Source of the DNA: Symsagittifera roscoffensis
Lineage: Eukaryota; Xenacoelomorpha; Acoela; Convolutidae
Reading direction: 5' to 3'
Assembly: GCF_963678635.1 (NCBI RefSeq)
Contig: NC_087070.1
Location: 53,108,750-53,172,749 of the forward strand
DNA length: 64,000 nucleotides
The position numbers and the translations under genes are program-made. The notes below the pieces were generated by a model, which did no database searches, was not told the origin of the DNA, and saw only the letters and a program-made list of their open reading frames with translations. Of the stretch, positions 1 to 13,300 are shown in pieces (position 1 is the stretch's first letter; each line of letters starts with the position of its first letter).

Positions 1-73
1 TTATGTATTTTTAAAAGAATACTCATTTTTTGGTACTTTTTTGGTGAACCTACTAACGAAGTTACCAACTTAC

Positions 74-208
74 ATATGCGATTTTATCATCTGGTGCCAG
101 TTGCTCGCTGGTCCTCATGATGAAATGGGCTACAGTGTCGTCTGTAATTCCAGGGACTTTCAAGTCAGCCCCCTTGAAACAAGCCAACTTGTTGCCTTTC
201 GCATCCAT
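74..208 (-). CDS. First coding exon of an unidentified gene (possibly AMP-binding enzyme N-terminus)
   Basis: The minus strand reads an ATG directly preceded by an in-frame TAA, then 45 open codons ending at a consensus donor (TAT|GTAAGT). The peptide starts MDAKGNKLACFKGADLKVPG and ends DDKIAY. The exon is phase 0 and the rest of the gene lies beyond the left edge. The spacing of a 'VPG...F...DDKIAY' pattern is reminiscent of the N-terminus of acyl-CoA/4-coumarate ligase-type (ANL) enzymes, but this is a weak guess from 45 residues. Start, frame and donor are seen directly; the function is inference. Confidence 0.6.
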
Positions 209-2853
209 TTATGTCAAAAAATTGATAATTATAGTTAAACAAAAGGGAGTTTGCGAGTTTGAATGATGGCCAATTCTCATGTGCAAAGCATCAGAATCGT
301 AAAAAAATGAATAAAGACTACAAAATGCGTTCAAGTACTGTGTAAAAGCCGTCAATATTGATCTTGCAAATTTCAGTCAAGTAAACAGTAACGAATCGAA
401 GTTTTTGATGAGCGCATGCAGATAAGTTGAATCAAATACAAGTTTATGAGAGAGTTTATGACTTATCACAAAATTTAATTGTATTAATTTTTTCGTCAGT
501 TTACAGAGTTGATATGATAAATAAACACACACAATCATAAAAAATTAGCTCGAATCAGAATCAAAAATGAACAGTTCAAGCGCTAGTGAAAACCATCAGA
601 AACAGGTCAATTTTTTTGAATCGATTGTAGTGGAAAACATGTTAACAGAAAGCAAACAAAACAAACTAATCTCGTTCGAACTACTTTAATATTTACTGAT
701 TATAGGTTTCCGGTTGTGTTTCAAATTTTTTCTGGGAAAATGAACGTTTACTCTTGAATCTTTTTCATCTTTGAGAGTATTCCTCTTGGATCTTTTTTAT
801 CTTTGAGAGTGATTTTTGACCATTTCCACTCCGATCATTTTTTCGAACCGCACTGCTAATTGAACCCATTTAAATCAGTTTTCAGAATTTTCTTCCGACT
901 TTTGAAAAAAATGGCGGAAAATTTGATAGGTTTTTTTTTTAGTATTTATAATTTAATTTACACCCGAAAGCAGCTACGATCATAACATGGTCAGTTTTAG
1001 TTTGCTCTCATCCATGCATAGTACATTATGATAGCTGTAGCCCGGGAAAAAATGAAAAAAGGATTCCATACCTAGGGTTTTTGAAAACCTGATTGATAGA
1101 CAATGAATCACTAAGAGGCCCTGGCTGCCGTGATTTTTCCAAAAATTTTAAGGCACATAAAACCTTCTTCAGAGACCCTTATTAATTTTAGGGACCCAAC
1201 TATCATACTTATAACGGGCTTATTTTAACGGGAACTCACCGCCCAGATCTACGCAAGACCTAAAGACTTTGTCTTTATCACAGTTATGGTGCTAAGTTAC
1301 ACGACCTGCAAAACTTGAGATTGAATTGTTTAAATCGATTTTTATAAAGATAATATATTTTATAAAATCTATTCACGGTAGACCATTTAGTTATGTGCAT
1401 CTAAATACTGCCTCCTTACCACAGTTAGACGAAATTCAACTTACCGGATCCCGGAATCTCCCAGTTTTTTTTAGTTTTAGTTTTACAATTTTTAGTAGGA
1501 CAAAATTTAGTTTTACCAACATTTTAAAAAAAAAATTTCTCTACATTGAAGAATAATGATGCCTTGAATTCAAATTTAAAAGGATGTTTTATCTGCCACG
1601 TTTCGTCACTGTTATTGGGGTTTGAACTCGTGCAAAAATTACAACTTTCATTAACGCGTCAGCGGCAAGTTAATCTGGCTCTGACATTGTGTTTAGAAAT
1701 ACTTACAAAAAACGAAAAAAAAATATTTTTTGAGTACTTTTATTTGTTTGTGACATCGTGGCCAAACCGTGTATTTTGCGAACTGTAAGCGACTTCCTCA
1801 GCAGGTTGAAAACAAACTTGACATGGATTCCGCAACATTGCTATTTTTCCTTGATCTTCTTTGCTGTTTTTGTTTCCACGAACAAATAGCTAAAACATTG
1901 TATTGCTCAAAACTGCTCAAAAAACAGTCAAAATGCGGAATCCACGACAAACTCTGGAAATTCGGAACAGAATTTGCAATCTACAAAAAATATGGGAAAA
2001 ATAAAATCACGCTCTCACAGATTCCATAACTTTAAGCTCAACGCCTAAAGTGTAAACGGAACCCGCAAATTGTAAGCGAAATCTGCAAAGTGTAAGCTGA
2101 GTACGCAAAATCTCAGAGGAATACACGAAAGACTCTTGAAGATACTTGAAGAATACGAAACACCTAGTTCAAACTGCTTGTTGCGGATTCCACACCAAAA
2201 ATATAACGAATGTGCCGACAAAACTTGCGTTACAAGAGGAAATTTTGCAAGAGGAAAAAACTGGTGATATCGAGAGTTGCAAAAAAAATGGATCAGACAG
2301 AATTGGTGAAAAGAGCAAATCACTTATTTCCAAAAAACTTTGCCGATAAATATTAGTTTTCAGAGAAAAATTGTTTTGCAAGGCTGCTTGAAAAGGCTGA
2401 GATTGAATGCAATTAGAGCTCAGAAATGGCATTATTGTCTTCTTAACATTTTTCTCAATTTTAAATTTTGCTACTTTCTGTTCTGGTAAATTTCATTTTT
2501 GCAAAAACTAATAGTAACGGTAGAGAAAGTTGCGAAACATTAGAACTGATAAATTTTTCAAAAGAACAACATGACAATTTTGAGCTCAAACTACAGACTT
2601 CTTGCGAACCAATATTTGTTTGGAAAACTCTTTTTATCGATTCTGTCTGTTTCAACTTATGCAACTCTATTTCACTAGGTAATTTTTCATACAGCATATT
2701 TGCTATGAAGTATAACCTCGTTACTTTTTTTTGATGATTTGGCTAACGATTTCACAATAACATCTTTTGACCTAGAAATTCTAACAATTTAGAAAAAATC
2801 TCTCTAAAATGAGGTTGTCTTCGATATTGCTTTCGAATATCTCTATATCTAGA
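209..2853. other. Intergenic, no gene seen
   Basis: AT-rich sequence with no open frame that looks coding. Several CDS-sized frames occur by chance, but none shows splice-site or codon structure that I can support. The phrase 'GGAATCCGCAAA' and close variants recur around 1,825-2,180 and again near 13,680-13,860, suggesting a dispersed repeat. Confidence 0.5.
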
Positions 2854-3721
2854 GCAATAAATCATAAAGTGACCTGTTCTGCGACACCATTTACAGAACG
2901 TGCTATCCTAAAAAAACTTTCCGGCTCATCTGGGTTTTCTGCTGCGTTTATTGTGTGATCTTTCATTAAACTTGGTAATTTTTTGAAACTGATCCTTTAT
3001 TCCAACTATTTCTGTGTTACTCTCATCGACAGAGGATGCTGTTTCAGATAACTCGCTTTTCGATGCAAAACTGAGATTTTCAGTAGATGTCTGATTTTGT
3101 ATCTGTTGCCAATTTGCAGCTGGATTCTTACTTGAAAGCTGATGTGCTTTTCGTTTCAATCCTGGTAGTTGCAAAAATTCTTTCAGAAAATTATATTTTT
3201 TGGATTTTCTCCGGTTCTCATTGAAAGTTATATCTTTTAAAATTTGCCATTTTGCGGCAAGATTCTCATATAAAACTGATGTGCTTTTCGTTTTGATCCT
3301 GATAAGTGTGACTTTTTACATAATTCCATAGTTTGTTGTGTTCTGGTTTTCATAAACAGTTTTTGATTAATGCACCACGTTGTATTTTGAAGTTTTTCGC
3401 TTCTATTTTTCTTCTATATTTTTCTTTATCATCAGTAAACCTATAATCGAACTCATCTCTGATATCATTTCAATTTGAACCTGCTGATTTTCCATGGTAC
3501 CACTGAGCACCTAAAGCTCTAAATATTGAGCCAAAAAATGCTCTCTGTCTTTTAACAAAAGCATCTCGATAATCGTCTGGTCCTGACTTGATAAAACCAG
3601 GCAATGATCTTGGGAGTGTGCTATGTTTTTCACTATTATATCAGGAAAATCTCTTGCATCTTCAATTGGAGTCATTGAAGTCATTGAGAGCTAAATCTGG
3701 ATATGGTTTTACATTCGCCAT
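2854..3721 (-). pseudogene. Retrotransposon Gag-like remnant with CCHC zinc knuckle
   Basis: Reading the minus strand from an ATG at 3721 gives a Gag-like start (MANVKPYP...), then, through several stops and frameshifts, a segment containing SGPDDYRDAF and FDYRFTDDKE. At about 3174-2926 follows PGLKRKAHQL...NPAANWQQIQNQ. At 2895-2854 comes a perfect Cys-X2-Cys-X4-His-X4-Cys knuckle (CKWCRRTGHFMIYC). The order capsid-like region then zinc knuckle is that of LTR-retrotransposon-type Gag proteins in invertebrates. No protease, RT or integrase follows on this strand, so this is a solo decayed fragment. The reading frame is broken in at least four places. Confidence 0.6.
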
Positions 3722-6700
3722 TTTACTCTATTTTATTTTTTATTTAGTACTCACAACATCGAAAAGTTTATGAGAGAATCTTGTATCGCTTTTGCTTAGA
3801 ATGACTTCAAAAAGCTAGTTGTTAGTGTTGAATAATTTGAGTTCTCAGAGGTATATTGGGTTTGATGAATAAAATTTTGGTTTGAAAAATTTAGTTTGGA
3901 TTGTATCGTCAAAAAAGGAAGAATAGTTGGTGTTCATTTTCGTTTGCGTGTTTTGCTAAAACACTAATATGATCGTTTTTAGTTTGACTAAACGCACGTA
4001 GCCACTCTCGGTTGTGAAGTGTGGGTTATGATTTCAAAAGGCAAATATCGAGTTAAAGAGGTCTATACATCGCTTTTCTGAACAAAGTTAGATTTTTTCA
4101 GGTTTAGTTGACTTTTTCTTCTTTAACAAGTTAGTGTTGATCAAATTTTGGTTAAAATTTAGTTTATTTGGTTTTTATTGAAACCATTTTTGATTGGTTT
4201 CGTTTTCTTGTTTTTAGATTAATTGTGATCGATTTGACAAAATTCTGTATAACTTTAGCTGGAACAATTTTTTTTACGGTAAAGGAACCTACCTTGACAA
4301 GTTCACCTCTGAGGAACTTTAACTGAGCCGAGTTTTTAAAAAAAGTGGATTAATTTTAGCCCACAGCAGTTTTATTTTACTTAATCGGGCTTCTTTTGAT
4401 AACTTCTGGTTTTTTTTAAATTTTTTACAAAGTTAGCCTTTTAAATTGGGCCCCATTGTATTAAAAATTGGAAAACGTTTAATTGAATTTGAATTCTATC
4501 CAACAGAACGCGCCTACTTCGATCAATTTTGTCTTAATTTATCTCCTTAGTTCGTGTTTACTTTGACCAAAGTTGAGAGGGCTTTAGTTTCATTGGAACA
4601 GTATCTGGTCTTATTAGACTTATTCTGGCCACTTTGAGAAAAAGTTTTTCAATCCAATGTTCTTTCACCTTAAATGGGCTTATCTTTTGCCAGAATTGGA
4701 TCATTTTTTGTTTATTTCAATGTATTTCTATTTTAATTAAGCTCAATTTTTTTTAAACCATATTTGTAATAATTCTAACCTAATTGTCACAAAATATATA
4801 TATTTTTTGATTTTGTCAAATTAAATTTCAACATAAAACTAATTTGAGTTCCGTAAAAAGATTTCAAATTGGATGACAGAAGAAATTTTAGTTGAATGAC
4901 ACACCTTATAATTCCTTTCTTTGTTGTTTTAGATAGTTTGTTTTGTGTTTTGAGCCAAAAATTCCTTTCCGGATGAGATAACCATAAGTAATGTTAGGTT
5001 AGTTTAGTTGAGGATGAAACTTGTTAACATGAAGACGAACCTCGGAAATGGTGCAATTTAAAACTAAACACACTATTGCACAATGAGAAACCTAGGCATG
5101 AATCTGAGTTTGGCTCAGACTTTATTTTTTAAATAAGAATGAGTTCAGTTTATCTGCCATTTGGTGTAGATTTAGTTCGCATACAAGTCCTCTTATCCCT
5201 TTTTCTAGAAGAAAGCTAAGGATTAAGTGAACGTTTGAGCAATTTTGGAATGTCTGATAAAAAGGAAAAACCTAAACACCTTGGTTAACCTGGAATAGTA
5301 ACGTTAGTTGAGTGAAAAACTTCGTTACTTTGTCTAAGTGTTTTGTATATTCTAACCAATTTGGTCAGAGAACGTTTCTTGTTGTTTGATATTTGAAAAA
5401 ACTGATCATAAAAAGTTCGAGTTTGATGAAACAAAGTTTGCAGAGAGATGTCGTAGACTGTTGTTGATCGATTGGAAAAATATTGGTAACGTTGACTCTA
5501 ACTAGGTGTATTTGGGAATACGGGCCCCAAAAATAAATCAACGCTGTCTGTTAGCTTTTTAGAGCTCGAAACTGACTGACAGAACCCCACTGCTTTATAA
5601 TTTGGAGTATTTGAAGATAATTCTATTGTTTTTTCAGAATCCTTGTATTTTTTAAATGACTAGTTCTCTGCTCAAATAATGCCAGTTCATAGTAGCTTTA
5701 ATTGCTCAGTCACTCGTTTTTATCCCATAAAAAACGCAATATACAAAAGAACCTTGATTTCGCCAGACTCAAAAAAAAGCTTATTACTTTTTATGAAAAT
5801 CAAAAACTAAAGTTTTGAACTTACTGATTCATTAACCTTCATTCATTAGGGCGGGTTGAAAAAGTTTCATATAGGCCGTTTTTATGGGATGAAAAAAGAG
5901 CAAAATGAGTTTTATTTGACTCATTATTGTTTTTTTTTTTCGCCATAGAATATTTTGGATCATCTTTTTGCATTCCTATTCATGACTATAATTCGCGTAA
6001 AATGAAAATTCAGAAACCTTTATCGAGCAGTATCTAAGCGTACAACACGTGGGTAAACGAACGTTCAGGCAAAAACAGTCGCAAAAAATGAGTTATGAAG
6101 CTTTCAAATTCCAAACTGTTGCGTCGTTTCAAAGTTCGCAAACACAAATGTAGATAAAAAACATCGAAACTATATACTTCAAAAACATCAGATAAAAACA
6201 TTTTTCCATCGAATTCAATCACGAAGGAAATATATTTCTGATTTTGAGCTGATCATTACTTTTCAGTTGATATCGGTATTTTATTCAAAAATGTTTAGTT
6301 GAAAAATAGAAACCGGTATTGAAATTTTTGATTTGGTTAGACAAAAACAAAATGTTTGGGCAAAAGAACTGCTGAAACAAAAACTTATTAAAATATGCAA
6401 AAATTACGCTCTATAAAAAATTTCTAATTTCATGAACACGAAAACAAAATGCAAAACACGAAAAACGAACAAAAAAATTTGAGCCAAATGCAAAATATGA
6501 TCAATTAAGGCGGGTCAAAAGTATCTGTACGCAGACCCAGAGACTGCAATATAAGTAGTAGAAAAAACCAGCAACAAACCTAACGATGAGCTTTTTCAAA
6601 ATAAATGGAAGGTTTTGAGAAATTAAGAAGTCCAAAAAAATTTGAAAACAATTTTTCCAATCTAACATCCACTGAGCTTCTTAAATTTTAAACAATATAG

Positions 6701-7099
6701 CTCATTAACAAAAAAAATATGCTAAAAATCAGTTGAAAACGAAAAAAAAATCGGGAATTTGAACTTTAAAAATTTTAAAAATATTGCACCAAGTTTCATG
6801 AACTTAATTGTCTGCAAAAAGTATGACAAATACCTCTGGTTGATAATAAAAACAAAAAAATCGATCAAAATGCTAAGTTTTTTCCCAAATTCGAATAGTC
6901 ACAAAAATAATTTAAAGATTTTTAAGAAATTTGAAAGAAGTAAAAAGAAAAGAAGTAAGAAAATCACCACGAGTTGTGGGCACCAAGACACAATGAGAAA
7001 ATCTAATTTAAACTTTTAGTGAAAATAAAATTCCCTGAAAAAACCAACCTCATCAAAATTGTACCCATACCAAATAATTAAGATTACAGAACGACCGTA
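3722..7099. other. Intergenic, no gene seen
   Basis: No coding frame or recognisable element. The plus strand is T-rich from about 3.9 to 5.6 kb and A-rich from about 6.3 to 8.4 kb. A short inverted pair (ATCCCATAAAAAACG near 5732 and CGTTTTTATGGGAT near 5878) lies at the switch. I see no further matching arms. Confidence 0.4.
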
Positions 7100-7135
7100 C
7101 TGAATTGGACAATTCCAATTGTAACCAATCTTTTT

Positions 7136-7245
7136 GCAAAAACCCACCAGGAAAAAAATACTCTATATAAATACTCTTGAAAAAACTACTCTCAAAAACA
7201 CACCAGGAAAAAATCTAATACTCTATTATAATACTCTTGCTAATC
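7136..7245. repeat. Two-copy tandem repeat
   Basis: A unit of about 65 bp containing CACCAGGAAAAAA, then ACTCTAT, then ATACTCTTG, occurs twice in direct orientation. Confidence 0.55.
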
Positions 7246-7514
7246 GCAATGGAAAAAAAAACAAATCAATGATTCATTCCACAAACAACAACTATAAATA
7301 CGAACTCAAACTGATTAACCATTTCTAGTCCTAGAATCGTTTGAAAACTTTCGCCAGCTTCACGAAGAAGGAAAAAATCGGTGGCAAAAGAAAGATAACT
7401 AAATTTTTCAATGTTTTAATCTAATCAAATCTTACTCTCGGATGAAATTAAGAAACTGCACTAAGATGGTTAAATAGTTGAAAAAAAAGCGGAAATCAGA
7501 AAAAAAGACCAAAC

Positions 7515-7555
7515 ACAGAGGCGAAGCTGAGCTTCACGCCACTTGCAAAACCAAC
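7515..7555. repeat. SINE-tail hairpin motif (copy)
   Basis: Carries the recurrent ACACAGAGGCGAAGCTGAGC motif followed by a CACTTGC stretch. The same motif recurs at 11813, 15073, 21978, 26017, 39363, 41112, 41799 and 42091. In complete copies it lies at the far end from a tRNA-like head. Confidence 0.55.
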
Positions 7556-7799
7556 AAGTGTAAAACTAAAACAGTTTGACTGTCAAGAAACAGAAGAAAA
7601 ACGAATTCGAACGATGATATTGAAAGAACTATTGAAAGATTGGCAAAACTTCTATTGAATAATTTTAATTACGTTTTTTCACAGCGTTCCTTGTGGGGTT
7701 AATTTTGAGGATTCAAAACTATGATGCTAGACTCTTATTGTTCTATAATAAAACCGAAAACTTGTAGAAATTAAAACAGTAGGTGAAAAAAAAACAACA

Positions 7800-7990
7800 G
7801 AAAGCGGTCAACCAATAAGCTGAAAATTAGCCGAAATATTAAAGTAAAATCTTTTGGAAAAAAATGAAATTACTGCCCACATAAAATTACTGCTAACATC
7901 TGCAACTGCTATATATGTAGAAAATGCGAGGTGGTATACACAATTCGAAAACTAAACCGACAGTTTAGGTCAACAACCATAAACTATAAA
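7800..7990. repeat. Interspersed repeat, partner of 16950-17150
   Basis: Shares several blocks in the same order with 16950-17150: a CTGAAA..GCCGAAA..AATCTTTTGG segment, ACTGCCCACAT, GCGAGGTGGTATA and CAATTCGAAAACTAAACCGAC. Diverged; class unknown. Confidence 0.5.
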
Positions 7991-8514
7991 GCATAAAACA
8001 ATTATAGTATGGCAAGCTAGCAGACAGAAAATAATACAAGGGCCACTTAGTCAAAACAAAAGTTCGAAATGTCGAGAAAAGCTAGATCTACCAAAAATTT
8101 CAAATCTTTCAATCAAACTTTGTGCATTAAAGTTCAATTTTGACAAAAAATTTAGATGATGAATAAAAGACAAATAAACGTAAATTTGCATCGAAACAAC
8201 GTTTACGAAGCGGTAAAGAATTGCCAATGCTAATGAAGAGCAGAAAATTTGCATTATAAAAATTCTGTGCAAAAAAATTGACAGAGTAAGAACTTTCGAA
8301 AAGCTTTGAAAAAAGCAGCAAAGTTTCCGCAAACAATTTTGTGACTCAACTACTTCCTCTAATAGCATTCAGAAAGTTAGAAGATTGTTAAACCTATTAG
8401 AGAATTGGTGACACGAAATCTAAGCCGACAGAAAAATAGACGGACAACTATCCGAAAAAAAAAACAGAAAACTCCGTCGACTTACGCCCTTGGCATCTGA
8501 AAGCATATAGGTAA

Positions 8515-8934
8515 CCTCTAGGCGGATTTTGGGGGGGGGGGGGGCGGTGGGCTTGGACGTCTTTGTCAGGGATTCGACCCCCTGCCGACCCAAAGTACCT
8601 GCTTCCCCCTTTGAACTATTTTCAGATATCCAATTTTGGCAGACGGACCCTAAAATTTTTGTAAAGAAGCCAATATATACTTATTTAAGTGGGGAGCGCG
8701 CGCCAAAAAAAACGCAATTTTTTGTTAAAAACTTTCCGAAAAGTGCCTAAAAACGCCTTTTCTGCCCATTTTTTTGCCCTGCGGCGCTGAAATTTTGGCC
8801 AAAACAGAGACTTTTTAGTGCTCTGGTTGGGAGAGCTCCAAAAACCAGTTCGATCGACCTAAAAAAAGGTTGACAAATTTCGAAATTTTTTTAAAAATCC
8901 GAGCCCCCTCGAGAAAATCCTAGATCCGCCCCTG
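8515..8934 (+). mobile_element. hAT-like MITE copy 1
   Basis: Right end ends CTAGATCCGCCCCTG, the inverse of the CAGGGGCGGATCTAG start seen in better copies. The interior has the family marks: a 14-G run, 'CTGCCGACCCAAAG', 'CCAATATATACT' and a GCGCGCGCC block. The left terminus is degraded (CTAGGCGGATTTT). Non-autonomous: no transposase frame. Confidence 0.65.
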
Positions 8935-9279
8935 CAGATACGTCAGATGATCGATTGGATTTGGATTTAATACAAAGCAAAATGAAACTTTTGTAAGAAT
9001 TGTGTCTAAGGCTTTTTTCTTTTCACCCCACCTCACATAAGCATCTATAAATAAAGTAACGAGGCGTTTTACAAGGTTAAATATAAAGACTAACTATGTT
9101 TGTGATAGCCTAATTAGTTTGCATGCCTAATTTTTGTAACATTCGGACAATTCAAACAGAACAATTTACAGTGAAAAATTGCACGTGAGGAAAAAGGAAG
9201 AGCCGAATCAACCGCTCTCAAAACTCAACAAAAACCTTTACGCTTTTTTTGGAAAATTTTTGGCCGAAAACTTGCGTTC

Positions 9280-9714
9280 TTTCGGCGCGCTCTCCCCTTC
9301 AAAATCAGTATACAGTACCGTGCCGAGAAGGCGTTCCCAAATTTTTCGTAAGGGGCTCCCTTTGGTATAATATTACGACATCCATTTTGCGCTACGCAGC
9401 TTCAAAAATTTTCAAAAAGCTCTTTTGGCGCCAATGTGAACAATTTTGAAGGGGGTGCGCATGCCAAAAAACGCAATTTTTTTGGTCAAAAACGCCATTT
9501 TGACGTGTTTTTTTTCAAAGTTTTGCCTGCGGCGCAGATATTTTTGGAAAAAATGATTTCGATATAGTATTTTTGGAGATCTCGGAAAATAAAGTTGTTC
9601 GATCTAAACAAAATTTTTTTAAAAAACCGCCCCTAAAAACACGCCACTGTTAGTATATATTGGCGCTAAAATAATATCCACCCCCTTCCACCGTCCTTCC
9701 TAAATCCACTCCTG
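9280..9714 (+). mobile_element. Diverged hAT-like MITE sequence
   Basis: Contains two family cores (GGCGCGCTCTCCCCTTCAAA near 9283 and GGGGGTGCGCATGCC near 9450) and ends CCTAAATCCACTCCTG, a decayed right terminus. Probably a nested or rearranged pair. Confidence 0.45.
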
Positions 9715-10244
9715 ATGTTGACTAAAAGAGCAGCTTCTAACCTGGAGATCTTGTGAAAATAGCAGCTTTTGAGGTGTTTTTTTGCCAAAAAGCATGATTT
9801 AATTTTTCCAATCACGGCAAGATGTGACTTCAATCCAATTAAAAATATTTTACCAAAAACAGGGCAAGGTGTGACAAAACGTCAAAGGAAGTAACCGAAA
9901 ACTAAAATAAACGAACCTATTGTGGTCAACATCCCCCCAACTAAATAAAAGACCCCCCACCCCCTCCTTAAATAATATTCCCTTTACCCCAACCCTCCCC
10001 CACTAGGCGGCCCAATCTGGACTTTGGTTAAATGTAGTGCTTTTTTGTCAATTTCTTCAGTTACATTAAGAAACTCTGTTTGATTGACAAAACAAATCAA
10101 GTTAAGTAACTTTGATGAGTCTTGTCATTGAGTTTTGAAAAATGGCAACGTGCACGTAGCGTTTGTGGCTTTTTAATTTGTAAACCGTCTGCTGTCATCT
10201 GCTTGTAAAAGCGGTCGTACGTCTCACGTTTATACTTCAGAGTC
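9715..10244. other. Upstream region of TDH
   Basis: C-rich stretch (about 9930-10015) followed by AT-rich sequence. I see no TATA box or other clear promoter element. The 5' UTR start cannot be placed. Confidence 0.35.
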
Positions 10245-10396
10245 ATGCGTAATATGGCATTGAAAAAATTACTTACTACTAAACATGCATTTCTTATCAA
10301 GCGAACTTTGCTTACCGATGGTTCACGCCCCCGCGTTTTAATAACCGGCGGTTTAGGCCAGCTCGGGTTGGACTTGACGGCCGAACTGCGCAAAAG
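10245..10396 (+). CDS. TDH: TDH exon 1
   Basis: Residues 1-50: presequence-like N-terminus and the GGLGQLG nucleotide-binding loop. The donor is AAAAG|GTATTT and the exon ends in phase 2. Confidence 0.9.
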
Positions 10397-13300
10397 GTAT
10401 TTCATGTTTTCCCAATTTGTTCTAAGCTTCAATTTTTCAGCAAACCACTTTTTGGATCTTTTCCTTCGTTGAAAGCCCCGCAGACAACTACATCGTAGGC
10501 GGAAGTTAATAATATTAAAATCGTCTTTCTTACTGCACACGAATTTTCCTCGTGCATGTAATGGTGTAGAAGAATTTTTAAATAAAACTTAAGTAGGCAT
10601 ATGAAACAGGTTTTTGATATCCTAATCAGGGCAGATTTAGGATTTTCTCAAAGGAGGCGGATTTCGAAAAATTTTTTTAGTTCGGCTTTTTTTTAGTTCG
10701 GCCAAACTGATTTCCTAGCAACACCAGAACACTGTAAATAGACCCTATTTTGACCAAAAAAACTTCGAGAAAACAATTGAAAAGGCCATTCTGAAGCAGT
10801 TTTTGAAAAATTTTGACCAAAAAACGCTTTTTTTTGGCGAGCCCTTCCCTTCAAAATTAGTACATATTGGCGCCGAAGACGCCTTTAGAAAAGTTTTAGG
10901 GTTGGTCGGCTTAAAATAGATGTCATTGAATAATATCCCGCCCCTCCCCCCTTCCCCTAAATTCGCCCCTGATCCTAATCTTTCTGAATGATAATTTTTG
11001 TAATCGCAAGCGTGTTATTAGAGGATATTGAGAGCCAAAATTTTATATCATTATAACTCCTGTGAATCGCTGAAAAGCTATCAGCAGGCCTTAACAAAAC
11101 TGTCTGAAAATAGTCCAGTTGTATCAACTCTCCACATTCCAGACTGCGTTATTTTGTTGAGAGAAGCTCTTGCTTGCGACCCAAGGCCGTTTTTGGCGTT
11201 TAAAACTTTTTACGTAGCACCCTTATAGCAGCCAAATTTGGCCAAGCTATGGTAGACTTGCAGCTAGAAGCTAAGTGAGAGCTCGTCCTCAGATGTTATC
11301 ATTGCAATGCCGGGAGATCGAACACCCGGTCTGACGGTCTAAAAGTAAACGCCTGCCCACTAGGCTCAGTCAGTGCCTCTGAAGGTGAGGGGGAGGGGAG
11401 ACAGTTTTACTTTTTAGTGAAAAATCAATTTGTGACGCTGAATAGTCGGAGTAACCGAAGTGCTTCTCGCGCATTTCTCGGCCTTTTTTGCAAGTAGTAG
11501 TTAGAATTTCTGCTGTAAAAAACGAACGAGAATGATGATTTCATCGCTACTTTTTTCAGGTATGGAAAAGAAAACGTCATTTTAACTGACGTTTCGAAAC
11601 AAAGTCGTGTCGTAACCGATGACATGCAGCGAGAGATGTCAAAGCAAGGAACAGATGGACCCTTTGCATATCTGGATATTTCGGACTTGAACTCTCTTCA
11701 CAAAATTGTGGTGGACAATGAAATAAACTGCGTTGTGCATTACGCAGCTTTACTCTCGGCTCTGGCGGAGACAAATGTAAATTTGGCAAGCCAGGTTAGT
11801 TGACAGTTTCTAACAGAGGCGAAGCGGAGCTTCCCGCCACTTACGGTACAACACAAGCGTACCATTGCAAGCTATCGAATGGAAAATGAGACAGAAACTT
11901 TTAGTATCATTAACCGAGCGGCCACTAAGCCAAAAATACTTGGACAGAAGGATCAATTGTACAATTCCCACTTTCCTCGAATCGATTTAGGGGAGGGGGG
12001 AGATGTAGAACTGCTAACTTTAAGTATAGCCTAGATTTTTTTTCAAAATTAACAATTTTACAAAATAAAATCGAATTAAAACATTAATTTGTGTAATTAA
12101 CAGCATACAAATGCAATGTCGCATAAAAATGTAAAAACAATTTTATTTGCTGCGTGTTTGTATGAACTGCATAGTTCACACAGATTTTTTTTTCAAAATT
12201 AATGAGGAGGGCATTCTACGGTAGGTCAATTAGGGGGGGGGGGGAGATTTTACGGTTGATCGGGACAGACTCCCACTGAGACGCAAAATAACAAGATTTT
12301 GTTGGCATTATAAAACTCTGAGCGATTAAGTTTTAAAACTTTTTCCCTTTCCCGGGTTGAAAAAACTTGAAATTAAGTAAAAAGGAAACAAAAATTACGT
12401 ACCACGTTATGCACACACAAAAAAAATTGCATTCAAAATATTTTTTTGAAATTGCATTAGTACAAAATTTAATTTGCGGTTGAAAAAAAAACAAAAAAAA
12501 ATTTTATGTCGCTATCAGCAAAATGCTAGGCATACAATTTTTTTTATGTGGGAATTGTATGACAAGCATTTTTTGAAAAACAAAAAGTCTCGGTATTTGT
12601 TATCACCAGACTGTTTTATTAGAATCAAATAGCCGCAGAAATTAGTTTTTAATTATTTCAACCATTTTTCGAAATCGTACGAAAACTGTATGACTAGCAT
12701 TGTTTCATACATTTAAATCATAAGCAGGGGCGGATCTTAAACTTTCTGGAGGGAGCCGATTTTCAAAAAATTTCAGAAAATGGTCGATCTTTTTTTGAGC
12801 TCTCCCAAATCACTTTAAGCACCATATTTTGACTAAATTTTCTGCGTCGCAGGCAACCACCAAAAAAAAGCGTTTTTAGGCACTTTTTGGAAAAACTTGA
12901 ACATAAGAACAATGAAAAGCTAGAGCTGGAATTATTATCAAGCAATTCCGAAAATAAAAACAAAGACTTAGCCATTGTAAGCGGAATCGACAAAACAAAT
13001 CTTAAAATATCGTTTAACTCAAACGGCGGATGTCACCATTTAGTTATTGTGAGATTTACCGGCAAGCTAATTTTTTGGAATCGATTTGAAGCACAATCAT
13101 CGAATAAAAACAGTATTCGGCATAATAGTGGTTTCAAAGAACTCGATTTCAGATCATCAGTTTTTGAAACGAGATGGTTGGTTAAATTATCAGTATTTGA
13201 GATGAAATGGTTGGTTAAAATCATCATCAATTGAGATGAGATGGTTGGTTAAAATGTGAGCCAATAACGATTAACAAATTTTTTACAGCTGAATCACATC

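Noticed and set aside
8051-8368. 105-codon frame on the minus strand
   Set aside because: Composition follows the local A/T skew and no motif is recognisable; most likely chance.
3900-8400. Change of T/A strand skew near 6 kb as a replication origin
   Set aside because: Skew shifts of this kind occur at many scales in AT-rich repeats, and nothing else supports an origin.
11286-11373. Functional tRNA gene
   Set aside because: A- and B-box-like motifs are present but no paired acceptor stem or proper anticodon loop could be traced. Similar copies recur elsewhere, so it is a SINE.
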